NCBI GenBank assembly: GCA_002401945.1
Contig: NVUP01000001.1
Coordinates: forward strand, 120,720-127,070
Length of the DNA stretch: 6,351 nucleotides
Direction of reading: 5' to 3'
DNA from: Paracoccaceae bacterium
GTDB lineage: Bacteria > Pseudomonadota > Alphaproteobacteria > Rhodobacterales > Rhodobacteraceae
Shown: positions 1 to 6,196 of the stretch, piece by piece
How the letters are laid out: every line of letters starts with the position of its first letter
How positions within the stretch are numbered: the first letter of the stretch is position 1
Program-made: the position numbers and the translations under genes
Notes under the pieces: generated by a model
What the model was told of the DNA's origin: nothing
The model's input: only the letters and a program-made list of their open reading frames with translations
Database searches by the model: none

Positions 1-213
1 CGGATAGGCCATCAGCGCTGAGAAGGTCCGCGCCGTTGGTTTGATCACCTGCAGCAGCCAGTCCAGCCCAGTGCCAACCCATTCGGTGGCGGGCAGCTCC
101 CAGGCGGCGGGAAAACTCACCAGCCAGGGCGCGGCACTTTCCAGCAGCAGGCACAAAGTCCCCACCAGCAACACGATCAGCGCGGCAAGGCTTGCCTTAC
201 TCAACCCCGCCAT
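1..213 (-). CDS. Glycine betaine/quaternary amine ABC transporter permease, N-terminal part (ProW-like)
   Basis: This is the first 71 residues of an inner-membrane permease that runs off the left edge of the window. It should form the transmembrane channel through which the solute held by the upstream binding protein enters the cytoplasm. Seen: a hydrophobic first membrane segment at about residues 8-24, then a Trp- and Pro-rich stretch (Pro29-Trp30, Trp38-Glu-Leu-Pro41, Trp45) and the Leu-Asp-Trp-Leu-Leu motif at 50-54. These resemble the start of ProW/OpuAB-type permeases. The ATG overlaps the stop of the ATPase gene by one base (TGATG), which implies translational coupling. The identification rests on the operon context plus this N-terminal pattern; the conserved permease loop that would confirm it lies outside the window. 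Confidence 0.8.
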   Translation of the reverse strand, partial: MAGLSKASLAALIVLLVGTLCLLLESAAPWLVSFPAAWELPATEWVGTGLDWLLQVIKPTARTFSALMAYP

Positions 214-1265
214 CAGTCGGCATCCACATGCAAAGCGGCTGCCAGATCCGCCGGGTGCACAACCCCCAGCAACGCGCCATCTTCAGCACGCACTGGCACC
301 GGTTCGTACAGATCCATACAGCGCGCCAGTGCCGCATCCAGTGTCATCTCCAGCCGCAGCCCCGGATCATCAGCACCGTAAACCAGCCCGTGACCGGTCT
401 GCATCACCGACGCCAAACGGGCATGCCGCCCCTTGGCCACATCCTTGGAAAACTCGCGTACGTAATCGTCCACCGGGTTCAGAATAATGTCCGAAGGTGT
501 GCCGATTTGCACGATCTTGCCATCGCGCATGATGGCGATACGGTCCGCCAGTTTCAGCGCCTCGTTGATGTCATGGGTGATGAAAACGATGGTGGTTTTC
601 AGTTCGGCCTGAATTTGCAGGAATTCATCCTGCAACTGCCGCCGGATCAATGGGTCCAGCGCCGAAAACGGCTCGTCCAGGAACCAGACCGAGCAATCCG
701 CCACCAAGGATCGGGCAATGCCGACACGCTGACGCTGGCCACCGGAGAGCTCGCGCGGGTGGTGTTTCTCACGGCCACCCAAACCAACCAGATCGATCAC
801 TTTCTGGGCTCTTTCCAACCGCGCTTTGCGTTTGATCCCCTGCACCCGCAGCGGATAAGCCACATTGTCGGCCACGGTCATATGCGGGAACAGACCGAAA
901 TGCTGGAACACCATGCCCAGCTTGTTACGCCGCAGCTCGATCAGCCGTTTCGCTGTGGCTTCGACGATGTTTTCGCCATCAATACGAATCTCGCCATGGG
1001 TTGGATGCAACAGATGCGAGATACAGCGGATCAGGGTGGATTTACCGGATCCCGACAGTCCCATGATGACAAACAGTTCGCCCTCGGCCACATCAAAACT
1101 GACGTCCTGCACGGCAGGGATCAGCCCCTTGCCACGCAACGCAGCGGCGGCGGCTTCGGGGCTGGAATGACCTGACAGCGCCTCGGATAAGGCGCTGTCA
1201 GCGTTGGGGCCAAACACCTGCCAGACATTCTGGCAGGAGATGGCGGCCTGAGGTTTATCGCTCAC
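213..1265 (-). CDS. Glycine betaine/quaternary amine ABC transporter ATP-binding protein (ProV/OpuAA-like)
   Basis: This is the cytoplasmic ATPase that powers the importer. From the chosen GTG start it has 350 residues. Seen: Walker A GLSGSGKST at 69-77, a Q-loop glutamine at about 121 (VFQHFGLFPH), the signature LSGGQ at 173-177, Walker B FLDEP at 195-199, and the switch histidine at about 231 (FITHD). All are intact. As is usual in ProV-type ATPases, an Ala/Ser-rich insert separates the first strand (CQNVWQVFG) from the Walker A region. The C-terminal ~70 residues look like a single CBS-like half-module, so the protein is shorter than E. coli ProV (400 residues, CBS pair). The reading frame stays open upstream inside the binding-protein gene, but that part lacks family character. 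GTG 1265 lies 10 bases after the binding-protein stop and gives the family-like start VSDKP...ISCQNVWQVFG. The exact start is less certain than the function. Confidence 0.92.
   Translation of the reverse strand: MSDKPQAAISCQNVWQVFGPNADSALSEALSGHSSPEAAAAALRGKGLIPAVQDVSFDVAEGELFVIMGLSGSGKSTLIRCISHLLHPTHGEIRIDGENIVEATAKRLIELRRNKLGMVFQHFGLFPHMTVADNVAYPLRVQGIKRKARLERAQKVIDLVGLGGREKHHPRELSGGQRQRVGIARSLVADCSVWFLDEPFSALDPLIRRQLQDEFLQIQAELKTTIVFITHDINEALKLADRIAIMRDGKIVQIGTPSDIILNPVDDYVREFSKDVAKGRHARLASVMQTGHGLVYGADDPGLRLEMTLDAALARCMDLYEPVPVRAEDGALLGVVHPADLAAALHVDAD
1172..1201 (-). repeat. Perfect 11-bp stem-loop inside the ATPase gene (hairpin 2 in mRNA order)
   Basis: On the + strand the arms are CTGACAGCGCC (1172-1182) and GGCGCTGTCAG (1191-1201), with an 8-base loop. 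This is a perfect GC-rich 11-bp stem. It encodes part of the Ala/Ser-rich insert (ADSALSEALSG). Together with the neighbouring hairpin it places strong mRNA structure right after the binding-protein gene. Such structures often protect the upstream message or reduce expression of downstream genes; that role is inferred here. Confidence 0.8.
1217..1237 (-). repeat. Perfect stem-loop inside the ATPase gene (hairpin 1 in mRNA order)
   Basis: On the + strand the arms are CCTGCCAGA (1217-1225) and TCTGGCAGG (1229-1237), with a 3-base loop. This is a perfect 9-bp inverted repeat. It lies about 28 bases into the ATPase gene, and the encoded residues (SCQNVWQV) resemble the family's usual start. It is followed 15 bases later by a second perfect hairpin. 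No run of T follows in the direction of transcription, so it is not a classic intrinsic terminator. Confidence 0.75.
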
Positions 1266-1275
1266 CTCGACCAGC

Positions 1276-2241
1276 TTATTTGGTGGCTGCGTCGACAACC
1301 GGGCGCCATTTGCCCTCGTTCTCGGCCATCCAGGTTGCAACCACTTCTTCGACTTTGCCACCGTCCACATCAACCGCACCCATCATCGGCTGCTGATCTT
1401 CAACGGCCAAGGTATAGTTCGACAGGATCTCGGCCGCTGCGGGCCATGTGTCTGCCAGACCGGACCAGCCCGCCTTGAAGATACGCGACGCTGCAAAGTC
1501 ACAGTCATTGATCGCATTGGGGTTGGGACCCCAGGCCGGATCGGTGAAACAGGCCTCTTCACTGGCAGGCAGATCGACAAATTTCACGTCATATGCCGAC
1601 ATCGCCCAATGCGGCTGCCAGAAGGTGAGCAACAGCGGTGTCTTGCGCTCAACCGAGGCACGCAGCTCAACAATCAGCGCCGCCTCGGATCCGGCAGGCA
1701 CCGCTTTGAACGGCAGGTCCAGACCGGTCATCCGGTCGGCACCCGGAGTGCCCCAATCGGCGGGGTAGTCCACCAGACGACCCGCAGGCAGTGTTTCAGC
1801 CGAGGCAAACAGTGGGCCGCAATCCTTCAGCGCTTCCCAAGCTGGCAATCCGGGGCAGAGTTCGGCCACGTGCGCCGGATAAGCAATGCCTTCGCGCGCG
1901 TTCAGTTCCAGGTCGCCCAGCTCAACCACGGTGCCTTCGGAGATTTTCTTGGCGTAGTCATCCGAGACATTCGAAGACCAGATTTCCAGTGTTGCGTGGA
2001 TATCGCCATCAGCAATGGCCTGGAACTGGTTCATCATACCAGCCGAGACATATTCAACATCATAGCCAGCTGCCTTGAGCATTTCGCCAGCAATATGAGT
2101 GGTGACGTGCTGACCAGTCCATTCATTGACAGCCAGGCGGATCGGCTTGTCCACTGCGCCCATGTCCGCTGCACTGGCCAGTCCAGCCGTAACCGCAAAT
2201 GAAACAGCCCCAATCGCCGCAACATATCCCTTGATGTTCAT
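1276..2241 (-). CDS. Periplasmic substrate-binding protein of a betaine/quaternary amine ABC transporter (OpuAC/ProX family)
   Basis: A 321-residue secreted binding protein, the first gene of the uptake operon. Residues 1-24 form a clear Sec signal peptide (Lys4, a hydrophobic core, then Ala-Ser-Ala before Ala25), so the mature protein is periplasmic. The mature part begins with the family pattern LAVNEWTGQHV (Trp41) and has LEIW (Trp88), DYPADWG (Trp163), TFWQPHW (Trp208, Trp212) and PAWGPN (Trp237). Such tryptophans form the aromatic cage around trimethylammonium groups in OpuAC-type proteins; which ones do so here is inferred. Cys129/Cys141 and Cys231/Cys247 are close pairs that could form disulfides. 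The ligand cannot be read from sequence alone: glycine betaine, choline, TMAO, carnitine or DMSP are all possible. A GGGAG ribosome site lies 7 bases before the ATG. The ATPase and permease genes follow directly. Confidence 0.9.
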   Translation of the reverse strand: MNIKGYVAAIGAVSFAVTAGLASAADMGAVDKPIRLAVNEWTGQHVTTHIAGEMLKAAGYDVEYVSAGMMNQFQAIADGDIHATLEIWSSNVSDDYAKKISEGTVVELGDLELNAREGIAYPAHVAELCPGLPAWEALKDCGPLFASAETLPAGRLVDYPADWGTPGADRMTGLDLPFKAVPAGSEAALIVELRASVERKTPLLLTFWQPHWAMSAYDVKFVDLPASEEACFTDPAWGPNPNAINDCDFAASRIFKAGWSGLADTWPAAAEILSNYTLAVEDQQPMMGAVDVDGGKVEEVVATWMAENEGKWRPVVDAATK

Positions 2242-2248
2242 AAATCTA

Positions 2249-2253
2249 CTCCC
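2249..2253 (-). promoter_or_regulatory. Ribosome binding site of the substrate-binding protein gene
   Basis: GGGAG on the minus strand, 7 bases upstream of the ATG at 2241. The spacing is good and the signal peptide begins right after, which together fix this start. Confidence 0.75.
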
Positions 2254-2371
2254 AGTTTTGATGTTGCGCGCCCTATTGAAAGAGCTGGCGCCTCAATTGG
2301 ACCCATCTGGCTCATGGTGTTTTGGCAACCAGTGGGCCTTTGGCTCGTTCGGTCTACCCCGATCAGGGCTT

Positions 2372-2387
2372 GTCTAAGGCGTTAGAC
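2372..2387. promoter_or_regulatory. Candidate operator: inverted repeat GTCTAA-GGCG-TTAGAC
   Basis: Two perfect 6-base half-sites are separated by 4 bases, about 130 bases upstream of the binding-protein ATG. A related sequence, GGTCTA, lies at 2351-2356. The size and symmetry suit a dimeric repressor or activator controlling the transporter operon. The stem is short enough to be chance, and no regulator gene is visible in the window to pair with it. Confidence 0.35.
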
Positions 2388-2749
2388 TGACCGGTGTTCG
2401 TTTAAGTATTTGACCGGATAACGACGCTTTGTCGAGCTTCTGCGCCGCAAATTGCCATTTTTTGTTTGGCCATTCAATTTTTGATGCGATAAATCAACTT
2501 TTCAAGTGTACGCCGCATTTTGCCAATCAATAGCACACGCCCAAAATTGCGACCGCAAAAAAGCCAGTGCGCAATCTGGCGACAGGGTAGCAATTGCCTC
2601 TGGCTAACGCGAACATCCCGCCGCCGTCGACCACTTGTGTCTGCGTTGTGACGGCTCGATTTGCCTCCAACCAGCAGCTTGTGTGATTCTTTTTGTCCGA
2701 ATATCAAAGCAATGCTACCCACACCGGTGGGCAGATCTCCAAAACGCCA

Positions 2750-2755
2750 TATAGT
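2750..2755 (+). promoter_or_regulatory. Possible -10 element (TATAGT) for the exported-protein gene
   Basis: TATAGT differs from the sigma-70 -10 consensus at one base and would give a leader of roughly 20 bases ending in the strong ribosome site. No good -35 hexamer is found at 16-18 bases upstream. A weaker alternative is TTGTCC (2693-2698) with a 17-base spacer to TACCCA (2716-2721). Confidence 0.25.
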
Positions 2756-2771
2756 CAAACGTATAGAAATC

Positions 2772-2777
2772 AGGAGG
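2772..2777 (+). promoter_or_regulatory. Strong Shine-Dalgarno AGGAGG that decides the start of the exported-protein gene
   Basis: A consensus AGGAGG lies 6 bases before the ATG at 2784. Another in-frame ATG at 2778 touches the Shine-Dalgarno directly and is too close to be used. In-frame starts further upstream would place the signal peptide about 40 residues inside the protein. So 2784 is the best start. Confidence 0.85.
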
Positions 2778-2783
2778 ATGTTC

Positions 2784-3380
2784 ATGACAACCAATTGTTC
2801 AATTGCTTCCATTCTGGGCGCGGGCTTGGCGGCAGCGCTCTTGACCACTGGCAGTAGTGCCGCAGCCGATACCATCGACTGGAAAACCATAGGCGGCTGG
2901 GATATTTCCTTTTACCCGGCCTCCGAAGGGTGCCAGGCCTTTGCTATGTTCGACGAAGATACCGCCTTTTTCATTGGCTTTGACAATACCGACGGTGAGT
3001 TGAACCTCGACATTACCCTGCTGGACGAACGCTGGAGATCGATTGAAGACGGCACTGAATATTCCATCACCGCCCGGTTCGGCAATGAAAGCCCCTGGAC
3101 CCTGGCAATGGATGGAATCCGTGTTGATAACTTCCCCGGCTTGAACATGTTGATCGATGCCAATTCGGATCAGGCAGATCTGTTCATCGACGAATTCCAG
3201 CGCAAGAGTTCAATGACCTGGAGCTTTGATGGCACCACACTGGGCCGCTACACCCTGCGTGGATCCCGCAAGGCGTTCAACGAAGTTGTGGCCTGTCAGA
3301 GATCCTACCACGAAGCGCTGAACGGCAGCGCCGATCCGTTCTCCACGTCGGATCCATTTACCAAGAGGAAAAAGAGGTGA
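2784..3380 (+). CDS. Uncharacterised exported protein, 198 residues
   Basis: I do not recognise a named family. Residues 1-28 look like a Sec signal peptide: a hydrophobic stretch from Ile7 to Leu20, small residues after it, and a likely cut after Ala-Ala-Ala28. The mature part (about 170 residues) is acidic and rich in Asp, Phe and Trp, which suggests a beta-rich soluble periplasmic domain. It has only two cysteines, Cys50 near its start (SEGCQAF) and Cys171 near its end (VVACQRS), well placed for one disulfide linking the two ends of the fold. The ending GSRKAFNEVVAC resembles a pattern I associate with small exported proteins of alphaproteobacteria of unknown role. The tail after residue 185 looks unstructured and ends in a basic cluster (KRKKR). 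It is transcribed away from the transporter operon and towards the bio operon, and appears to be a single-gene unit. No function is assigned. Confidence 0.85.
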   Translation: MTTNCSIASILGAGLAAALLTTGSSAAADTIDWKTIGGWDISFYPASEGCQAFAMFDEDTAFFIGFDNTDGELNLDITLLDERWRSIEDGTEYSITARFGNESPWTLAMDGIRVDNFPGLNMLIDANSDQADLFIDEFQRKSSMTWSFDGTTLGRYTLRGSRKAFNEVVACQRSYHEALNGSADPFSTSDPFTKRKKR

Positions 3381-3402
3381 TGGGCCTCGACGGCCTGCCA
3401 AA

Positions 3403-3455
3403 ATAGCCGGATTATTGCAATAATCCGATCCGGAAAATTCGAATTTTCCGGCTAT
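3403..3455. terminator. Composite double palindrome, probable bidirectional terminator
   Basis: Two perfect palindromes lie side by side in the gap between convergent stop codons. The first is 20 bases (3408-3427, arms CGGATTATTG/CAATAATCCG). The second is 22 bases (3430-3451, arms CCGGAAAATTC/GAATTTTCCGG). They are framed by ATAGC (3403-3407) and GCTAT (3451-3455), so the unit could fold as a three-way junction, or with a longer outer stem ATAGCCGG/CCGGCTAT. In the bio-operon direction a short run of four T (3403-3400) follows, which fits a weak intrinsic terminator. In the other direction there is no T-run. The terminator role is inferred from position and symmetry. Confidence 0.65.
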
Positions 3456-3465
3456 CTACAAAGGC

Positions 3466-4257
3466 CTAACCGTGTTTTCGAGCGATCATCCATACTGGGT
3501 CATAGCTGAGTGGTAGCCTGCCGTTTTGACCGTATTGGCTACGATATCGGTCTTCAAAATCCTTTAGCCGCCCCCGGCTCCAATGTTGTTCGGCCTGAGC
3601 ATTGACACCCGTATTGCGCAGGTGGCGCAGCAAATCGATGGCGCTTTCAAACAGCATCTCAACGGGACGTTGCAACACAAGTACCAACTCGACATCTCGG
3701 GGCAGAAGGGCCGACCAGTCTTGCGCATCGACGTAACTCGGGGCTGCCGCCGAGGAGCCGAGGCTGCGCAACTGATGAAACTGTGCGGTGCCAAAGCCGG
3801 AAATCGCCAGCCAGCCGCCGGGACACAGCCGTGCCGTCAATCGCGCCATCAGCGCAGGCGCATCGTTCAGCCATTGTATGGTCGAGGCCGAGGTGATCAG
3901 GTCCAGTTCAAGCGGCAATGGCACTGTCTCGATGGGACCAAAGGTGAATTCTGTTCTCTCTGCCCGCTGTGCGGTCAGCGCGCTCAACCCCGGAGCCACC
4001 TCGGGGACCAGATCGTTTAAAGTCAGATGATGAATGTCGAGATTCTGCATCAGAACCTGCGTCAAATGCCCGGTACCACAGCCAAATTCCAGCACATTCT
4101 CGAACCGGACCGGAGCTCCCTGTTGGCGCAGCAGCTGCACCAGTCGCGTGGCGATTTCTGCCTGCACGCTGGCGTGCTGGTGATAACTGCTCAGCCCCCG
4201 GCGAAAGCTCTGCCGGACGCGGTTTTGGTTCAGCAGTGAAGGCGTGTGGTCTCTCAT
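3466..4257 (-). CDS. bioC: Malonyl-ACP O-methyltransferase BioC
   Basis: A SAM-dependent methyltransferase of 263 residues that methylates the free carboxyl of malonyl-ACP. This disguises it as a fatty-acid primer so that two rounds of elongation yield pimeloyl-ACP methyl ester. Seen: the BioC-like N-terminus (VRQSFRRGLSSYHQHASVQ, residues 14-32), motif I VLEFGCGTGHLT at 55-66, an acidic residue after the second strand (NDL, 81-83), the BioC-typical SASTIQWL at 123-130, and the C-terminal LPLSYDPVW. ATG 4257 was chosen because AGGAG lies 8 bases upstream and its ATGA overlap with the bioG stop couples the two genes. An upstream TTG at 4275 would add six residues and loses this ribosome site. 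It is the last gene of the operon; the composite palindrome follows about 10 bases after the stop. Confidence 0.92.
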   Translation of the reverse strand: MRDHTPSLLNQNRVRQSFRRGLSSYHQHASVQAEIATRLVQLLRQQGAPVRFENVLEFGCGTGHLTQVLMQNLDIHHLTLNDLVPEVAPGLSALTAQRAERTEFTFGPIETVPLPLELDLITSASTIQWLNDAPALMARLTARLCPGGWLAISGFGTAQFHQLRSLGSSAAAPSYVDAQDWSALLPRDVELVLVLQRPVEMLFESAIDLLRHLRNTGVNAQAEQHWSRGRLKDFEDRYRSQYGQNGRLPLSYDPVWMIARKHG

Positions 4258-4898
4258 GCCATTAGCTCCTGCCAAGCCTTAAACTGCCCAAAGGGCGCAT
4301 GTGGTGCCTGAATATCTCGCACCATATCCTCGGACCAGGCACGGGCCTGGTTGGCAGGTGGAAAGATCTTATCAGAGCAACTGATCCACACAAGGTCAAA
4401 CGTCACATCATGCGCATCTCCGCGCCTCTCTATCGCCTGCAATTCCTCCCTGCGGGCGGCGATGTCGATGTCGGACTGCGGCTGTTCCAAGTTGAACACC
4501 CGGATCAGAAACAGCTGATAGGCGTCTTGGCTTAGCGTTTCGATTGTCCGGGTCATGGCCGATGGCGGCACCCCGGTGGCCCGGTTGACTGGCGTCAGGG
4601 TCCCATTCACCGCCACCTTGCGCCCAAAAGGATCGGCGCGGCCCTGCTGCCAATGGCCGTAAGAGGCGACACCAAAAGACCACGCGACGAGGCTGACCCG
4701 TGCATAAGAAGATAGATCCGGCAGATCGGCCTCCAGATCACGGTAGTCGCTGGCGAATAAAATGTCCTGCGGACCTGTAAGGTGCTGAAACACCTCTGGG
4801 CCCACCGCCCAGCCGCCAAACACAACGATAACCTCAGCGTTTGGCCCGGCTGATGCGCCGGATAGCGCCTGCCCTCGTTTCAGCCAGCGGAACTGCAT
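4254..4898 (-). CDS. bioG: Pimeloyl-ACP methyl ester esterase BioG (DUF452 family)
   Basis: An alpha/beta-hydrolase of 214 residues that cleaves the methyl ester of pimeloyl-ACP methyl ester, ending chain extension and releasing pimeloyl-ACP for BioF. Seen: VFGGWAVGPEVFQHL (26-40), the nucleophile motif VAWSFGV with Ser74, the BioG-type VNGTLTPVNRATGVPP (98-113), a likely acid residue Asp177 in SCSDKIFPPANQ, and the base His201 in APHAPF. The triad assignment is by position and family pattern. The length is normal for BioG and shorter than BioH. The ATG overlaps the bioA stop by one base (TAATG) and no strong ribosome site precedes it, so translation is probably coupled to bioA. Adjacent bioC encodes the enzyme that installs the methyl group this protein removes. 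Confidence 0.9.
   Translation of the reverse strand: MQFRWLKRGQALSGASAGPNAEVIVVFGGWAVGPEVFQHLTGPQDILFASDYRDLEADLPDLSSYARVSLVAWSFGVASYGHWQQGRADPFGRKVAVNGTLTPVNRATGVPPSAMTRTIETLSQDAYQLFLIRVFNLEQPQSDIDIAARREELQAIERRGDAHDVTFDLVWISCSDKIFPPANQARAWSEDMVRDIQAPHAPFGQFKAWQELMA
4266..4270 (-). promoter_or_regulatory. Ribosome binding site of bioC, within the end of bioG
   Basis: AGGAG on the minus strand, 8 bases before ATG 4257 and inside the last codons of bioG. It supports the ATG rather than the upstream TTG as the bioC start. Confidence 0.7.
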
Positions 4899-6196
4899 TA
4901 CAACTCGCGCGCCAGACGCAGCATGCCATCAGTGATCTGGCTCAGCTGATCCGGCGTGGTGATAAAGGGGGGCATGGTATAGATATTATTGCCAAAGGGG
5001 CGCAAGAACACCCCCATCTCGCGCGCCATCCCATGCGCCTGATCGGCCGAGACCTGGTGTTTCATCTCGATCACCCCAATCGCGCCAAGCACCCGCACAT
5101 CTGCCACATTGGGCAGCGCACGGGCAGGTTCCAGCTCGGCGTTCAACTGCGCGGCGATGCCTGCGACAGTTCCGCTCCAGTCCTGATCACTCAGCAGCTC
5201 CAGCGAGGCCAGCGCTGCAACACAGGCCAGCGGGTTCGCCATATAGGTGGGACCATGCATAAAGATGCCGGGGCTGCCGCCGCCGATGCCTGTTGCCACG
5301 CGGTCATTGGTCAGGGTCGCGGCAAACGAGATATGCCCAGCCGTCAGCCCCTTGCCCAGACAGATGATATCCGGCTCCACGGTGCACAGATCGGTGGCAA
5401 ACAGCGCGCCGGTGCGGCCAAACCCGGTGGCAATCTCATCAAAGATCAGCAGAATACCCAACTCATCACAGAGCGCGCGGGCCTGATTGAGGTATTCGGG
5501 ATGGTAAAAATACATCCCCCCTGTGCCCTGCACCACCGGTTCCAGAATAAAGCCGGCGATCTGCTCATGGCTGGCCTCCAGCAGGCCACGCAATTCGCCC
5601 AGACCGTTCCGCGCCGGATCGTCAGTCCACTCATCATCAATACGGATCGGTGGGCGCGAGACAAAATGCTGCACGCTCAGCGCGCCCTGAAACAGGTGGT
5701 GCATGCCGGTATCCGGGTCACAGACGCTCATCGCCTTCCAGGTGTCGCCATGATAGCCCGAGCGCACGGTGGCAAACTTTGAGCGCCCGACAAAACCCAT
5801 GGCGTGTTGGTACTGCACCGCCATTTTCATCGCCACCTCAACCGAAACCGAGCCGCTGTCACAATAGAAGATCCGGATCAGGCTGTCGGGGGTAATCTCC
5901 AACAGCTTGCGGCCCAGATTGATCGCTGGGTCGTGGGTCAAGCCGCCGAACATCACATGCGGCAACCGGTCCAGCTGATCATGCATTGCCTGGGTCACCC
6001 GTGGGTTACGGTGCCCATGCATCATGCACCACCACGACGACATCGCGTCGATCAACTGGCAGCCATCATCCAGTGTCAGATGCACCCCTTGAGCGTCCTT
6101 TACCACAAAGGTCGGCCCCGGCTTGGTGACGTTGGTATAGGGATGCCAGAGGTGTTGCTGGTCAAATTCCAGCTGGTTCAGATTGTCTGCGCTCAT
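4898..6196 (-). CDS. bioA: Adenosylmethionine-8-amino-7-oxononanoate aminotransferase BioA
   Basis: A PLP-dependent class III aminotransferase of 432 residues. It makes 7,8-diaminopelargonate from 8-amino-7-oxononanoate (KAPA), normally using S-adenosylmethionine as amino donor. Seen: WHPYTN with Tyr20, SSWW (53-56), SGSVSVEVAMKMA (114-126), GYHGDT with Tyr148, FDEIATGFGRTG with Asp253, the PLP lysine Lys282 in LGKGLTAG, HGPTYMANPL (314-323) and Arg399 in LRPFG. These match E. coli residues Tyr17, Trp52, Tyr144, Asp245, Lys274 and Arg391, with offsets of about +3 to +8. Trp55/Trp56 and Tyr20 indicate the SAM-using type rather than a lysine-using variant. The start codon overlaps the bioD stop (ATGA) and the stop overlaps the bioG start. 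Confidence 0.96.
   Translation of the reverse strand: MSADNLNQLEFDQQHLWHPYTNVTKPGPTFVVKDAQGVHLTLDDGCQLIDAMSSWWCMMHGHRNPRVTQAMHDQLDRLPHVMFGGLTHDPAINLGRKLLEITPDSLIRIFYCDSGSVSVEVAMKMAVQYQHAMGFVGRSKFATVRSGYHGDTWKAMSVCDPDTGMHHLFQGALSVQHFVSRPPIRIDDEWTDDPARNGLGELRGLLEASHEQIAGFILEPVVQGTGGMYFYHPEYLNQARALCDELGILLIFDEIATGFGRTGALFATDLCTVEPDIICLGKGLTAGHISFAATLTNDRVATGIGGGSPGIFMHGPTYMANPLACVAALASLELLSDQDWSGTVAGIAAQLNAELEPARALPNVADVRVLGAIGVIEMKHQVSADQAHGMAREMGVFLRPFGNNIYTMPPFITTPDQLSQITDGMLRLAREL

Larger units (their letters stand above)
2242..2783. other. Divergent intergenic region (542 bases) with short inverted repeats
   Basis: No convincing gene lies between the binding-protein gene (leftward) and the exported-protein gene (rightward). 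An open frame on the minus strand that enters this region from the opposite strand of the exported-protein gene has no protein-like features. The part from about 2400 to 2560 is visibly richer in A and T than its surroundings. It must hold the promoters for both directions. Short inverted repeats are GTCTAA/TTAGAC (2372-2387), TTGAT/ATCAA with a 7-base spacer (2481-2497), TTGCG/CGCAA (2547-2558), GCCAG/CTGGC (2563-2580) and CCCAC/GTGGG (2718-2731). No good -35/-10 pair was found for the leftward operon. A small RNA cannot be excluded. Confidence 0.7.

Noticed and set aside
192..1175. Long plus-strand open frame of 327 residues
   Set aside because: It is the antisense shadow of the ATPase gene, whose motifs are complete; the antisense product has a shadow-like His/Gln/Arg-rich composition.
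213..1379. ATPase reading frame extended upstream to an ATG at 1379
   Set aside because: The added 38 residues lie inside the end of the binding-protein gene, have no family character, and the GTG at 1265 gives the typical N-terminus just after the upstream stop.
2275..2297. ATTGA-N13-TCAAT near the binding-protein start, considered as a BetI-like operator
   Set aside because: Arms are only five bases with a long spacer and do not resemble the compact BetI palindrome.
2450..2597. AATTGC repeated three times (2450, 2545, 2592)
   Set aside because: Six-base repeats with irregular spacing are expected by chance in a stretch this rich in A and T.
2474..2890. Minus-strand open frame of 138 residues across the intergenic region and the exported-protein gene
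   Set aside because: It lies opposite the signal peptide of a convincing gene, has no recognisable domain, and its composition looks like antisense translation.
3384..3466. Wider repeat GGCCT/AGGCC flanking the composite palindrome
   Set aside because: Only five bases, self-similar because GGCC is itself palindromic, and separated by unmatched bases; probably chance.
4841..5782. Long plus-strand open frame of 313 residues
   Set aside because: Antisense shadow of bioA; no protein family features and no ribosome site.
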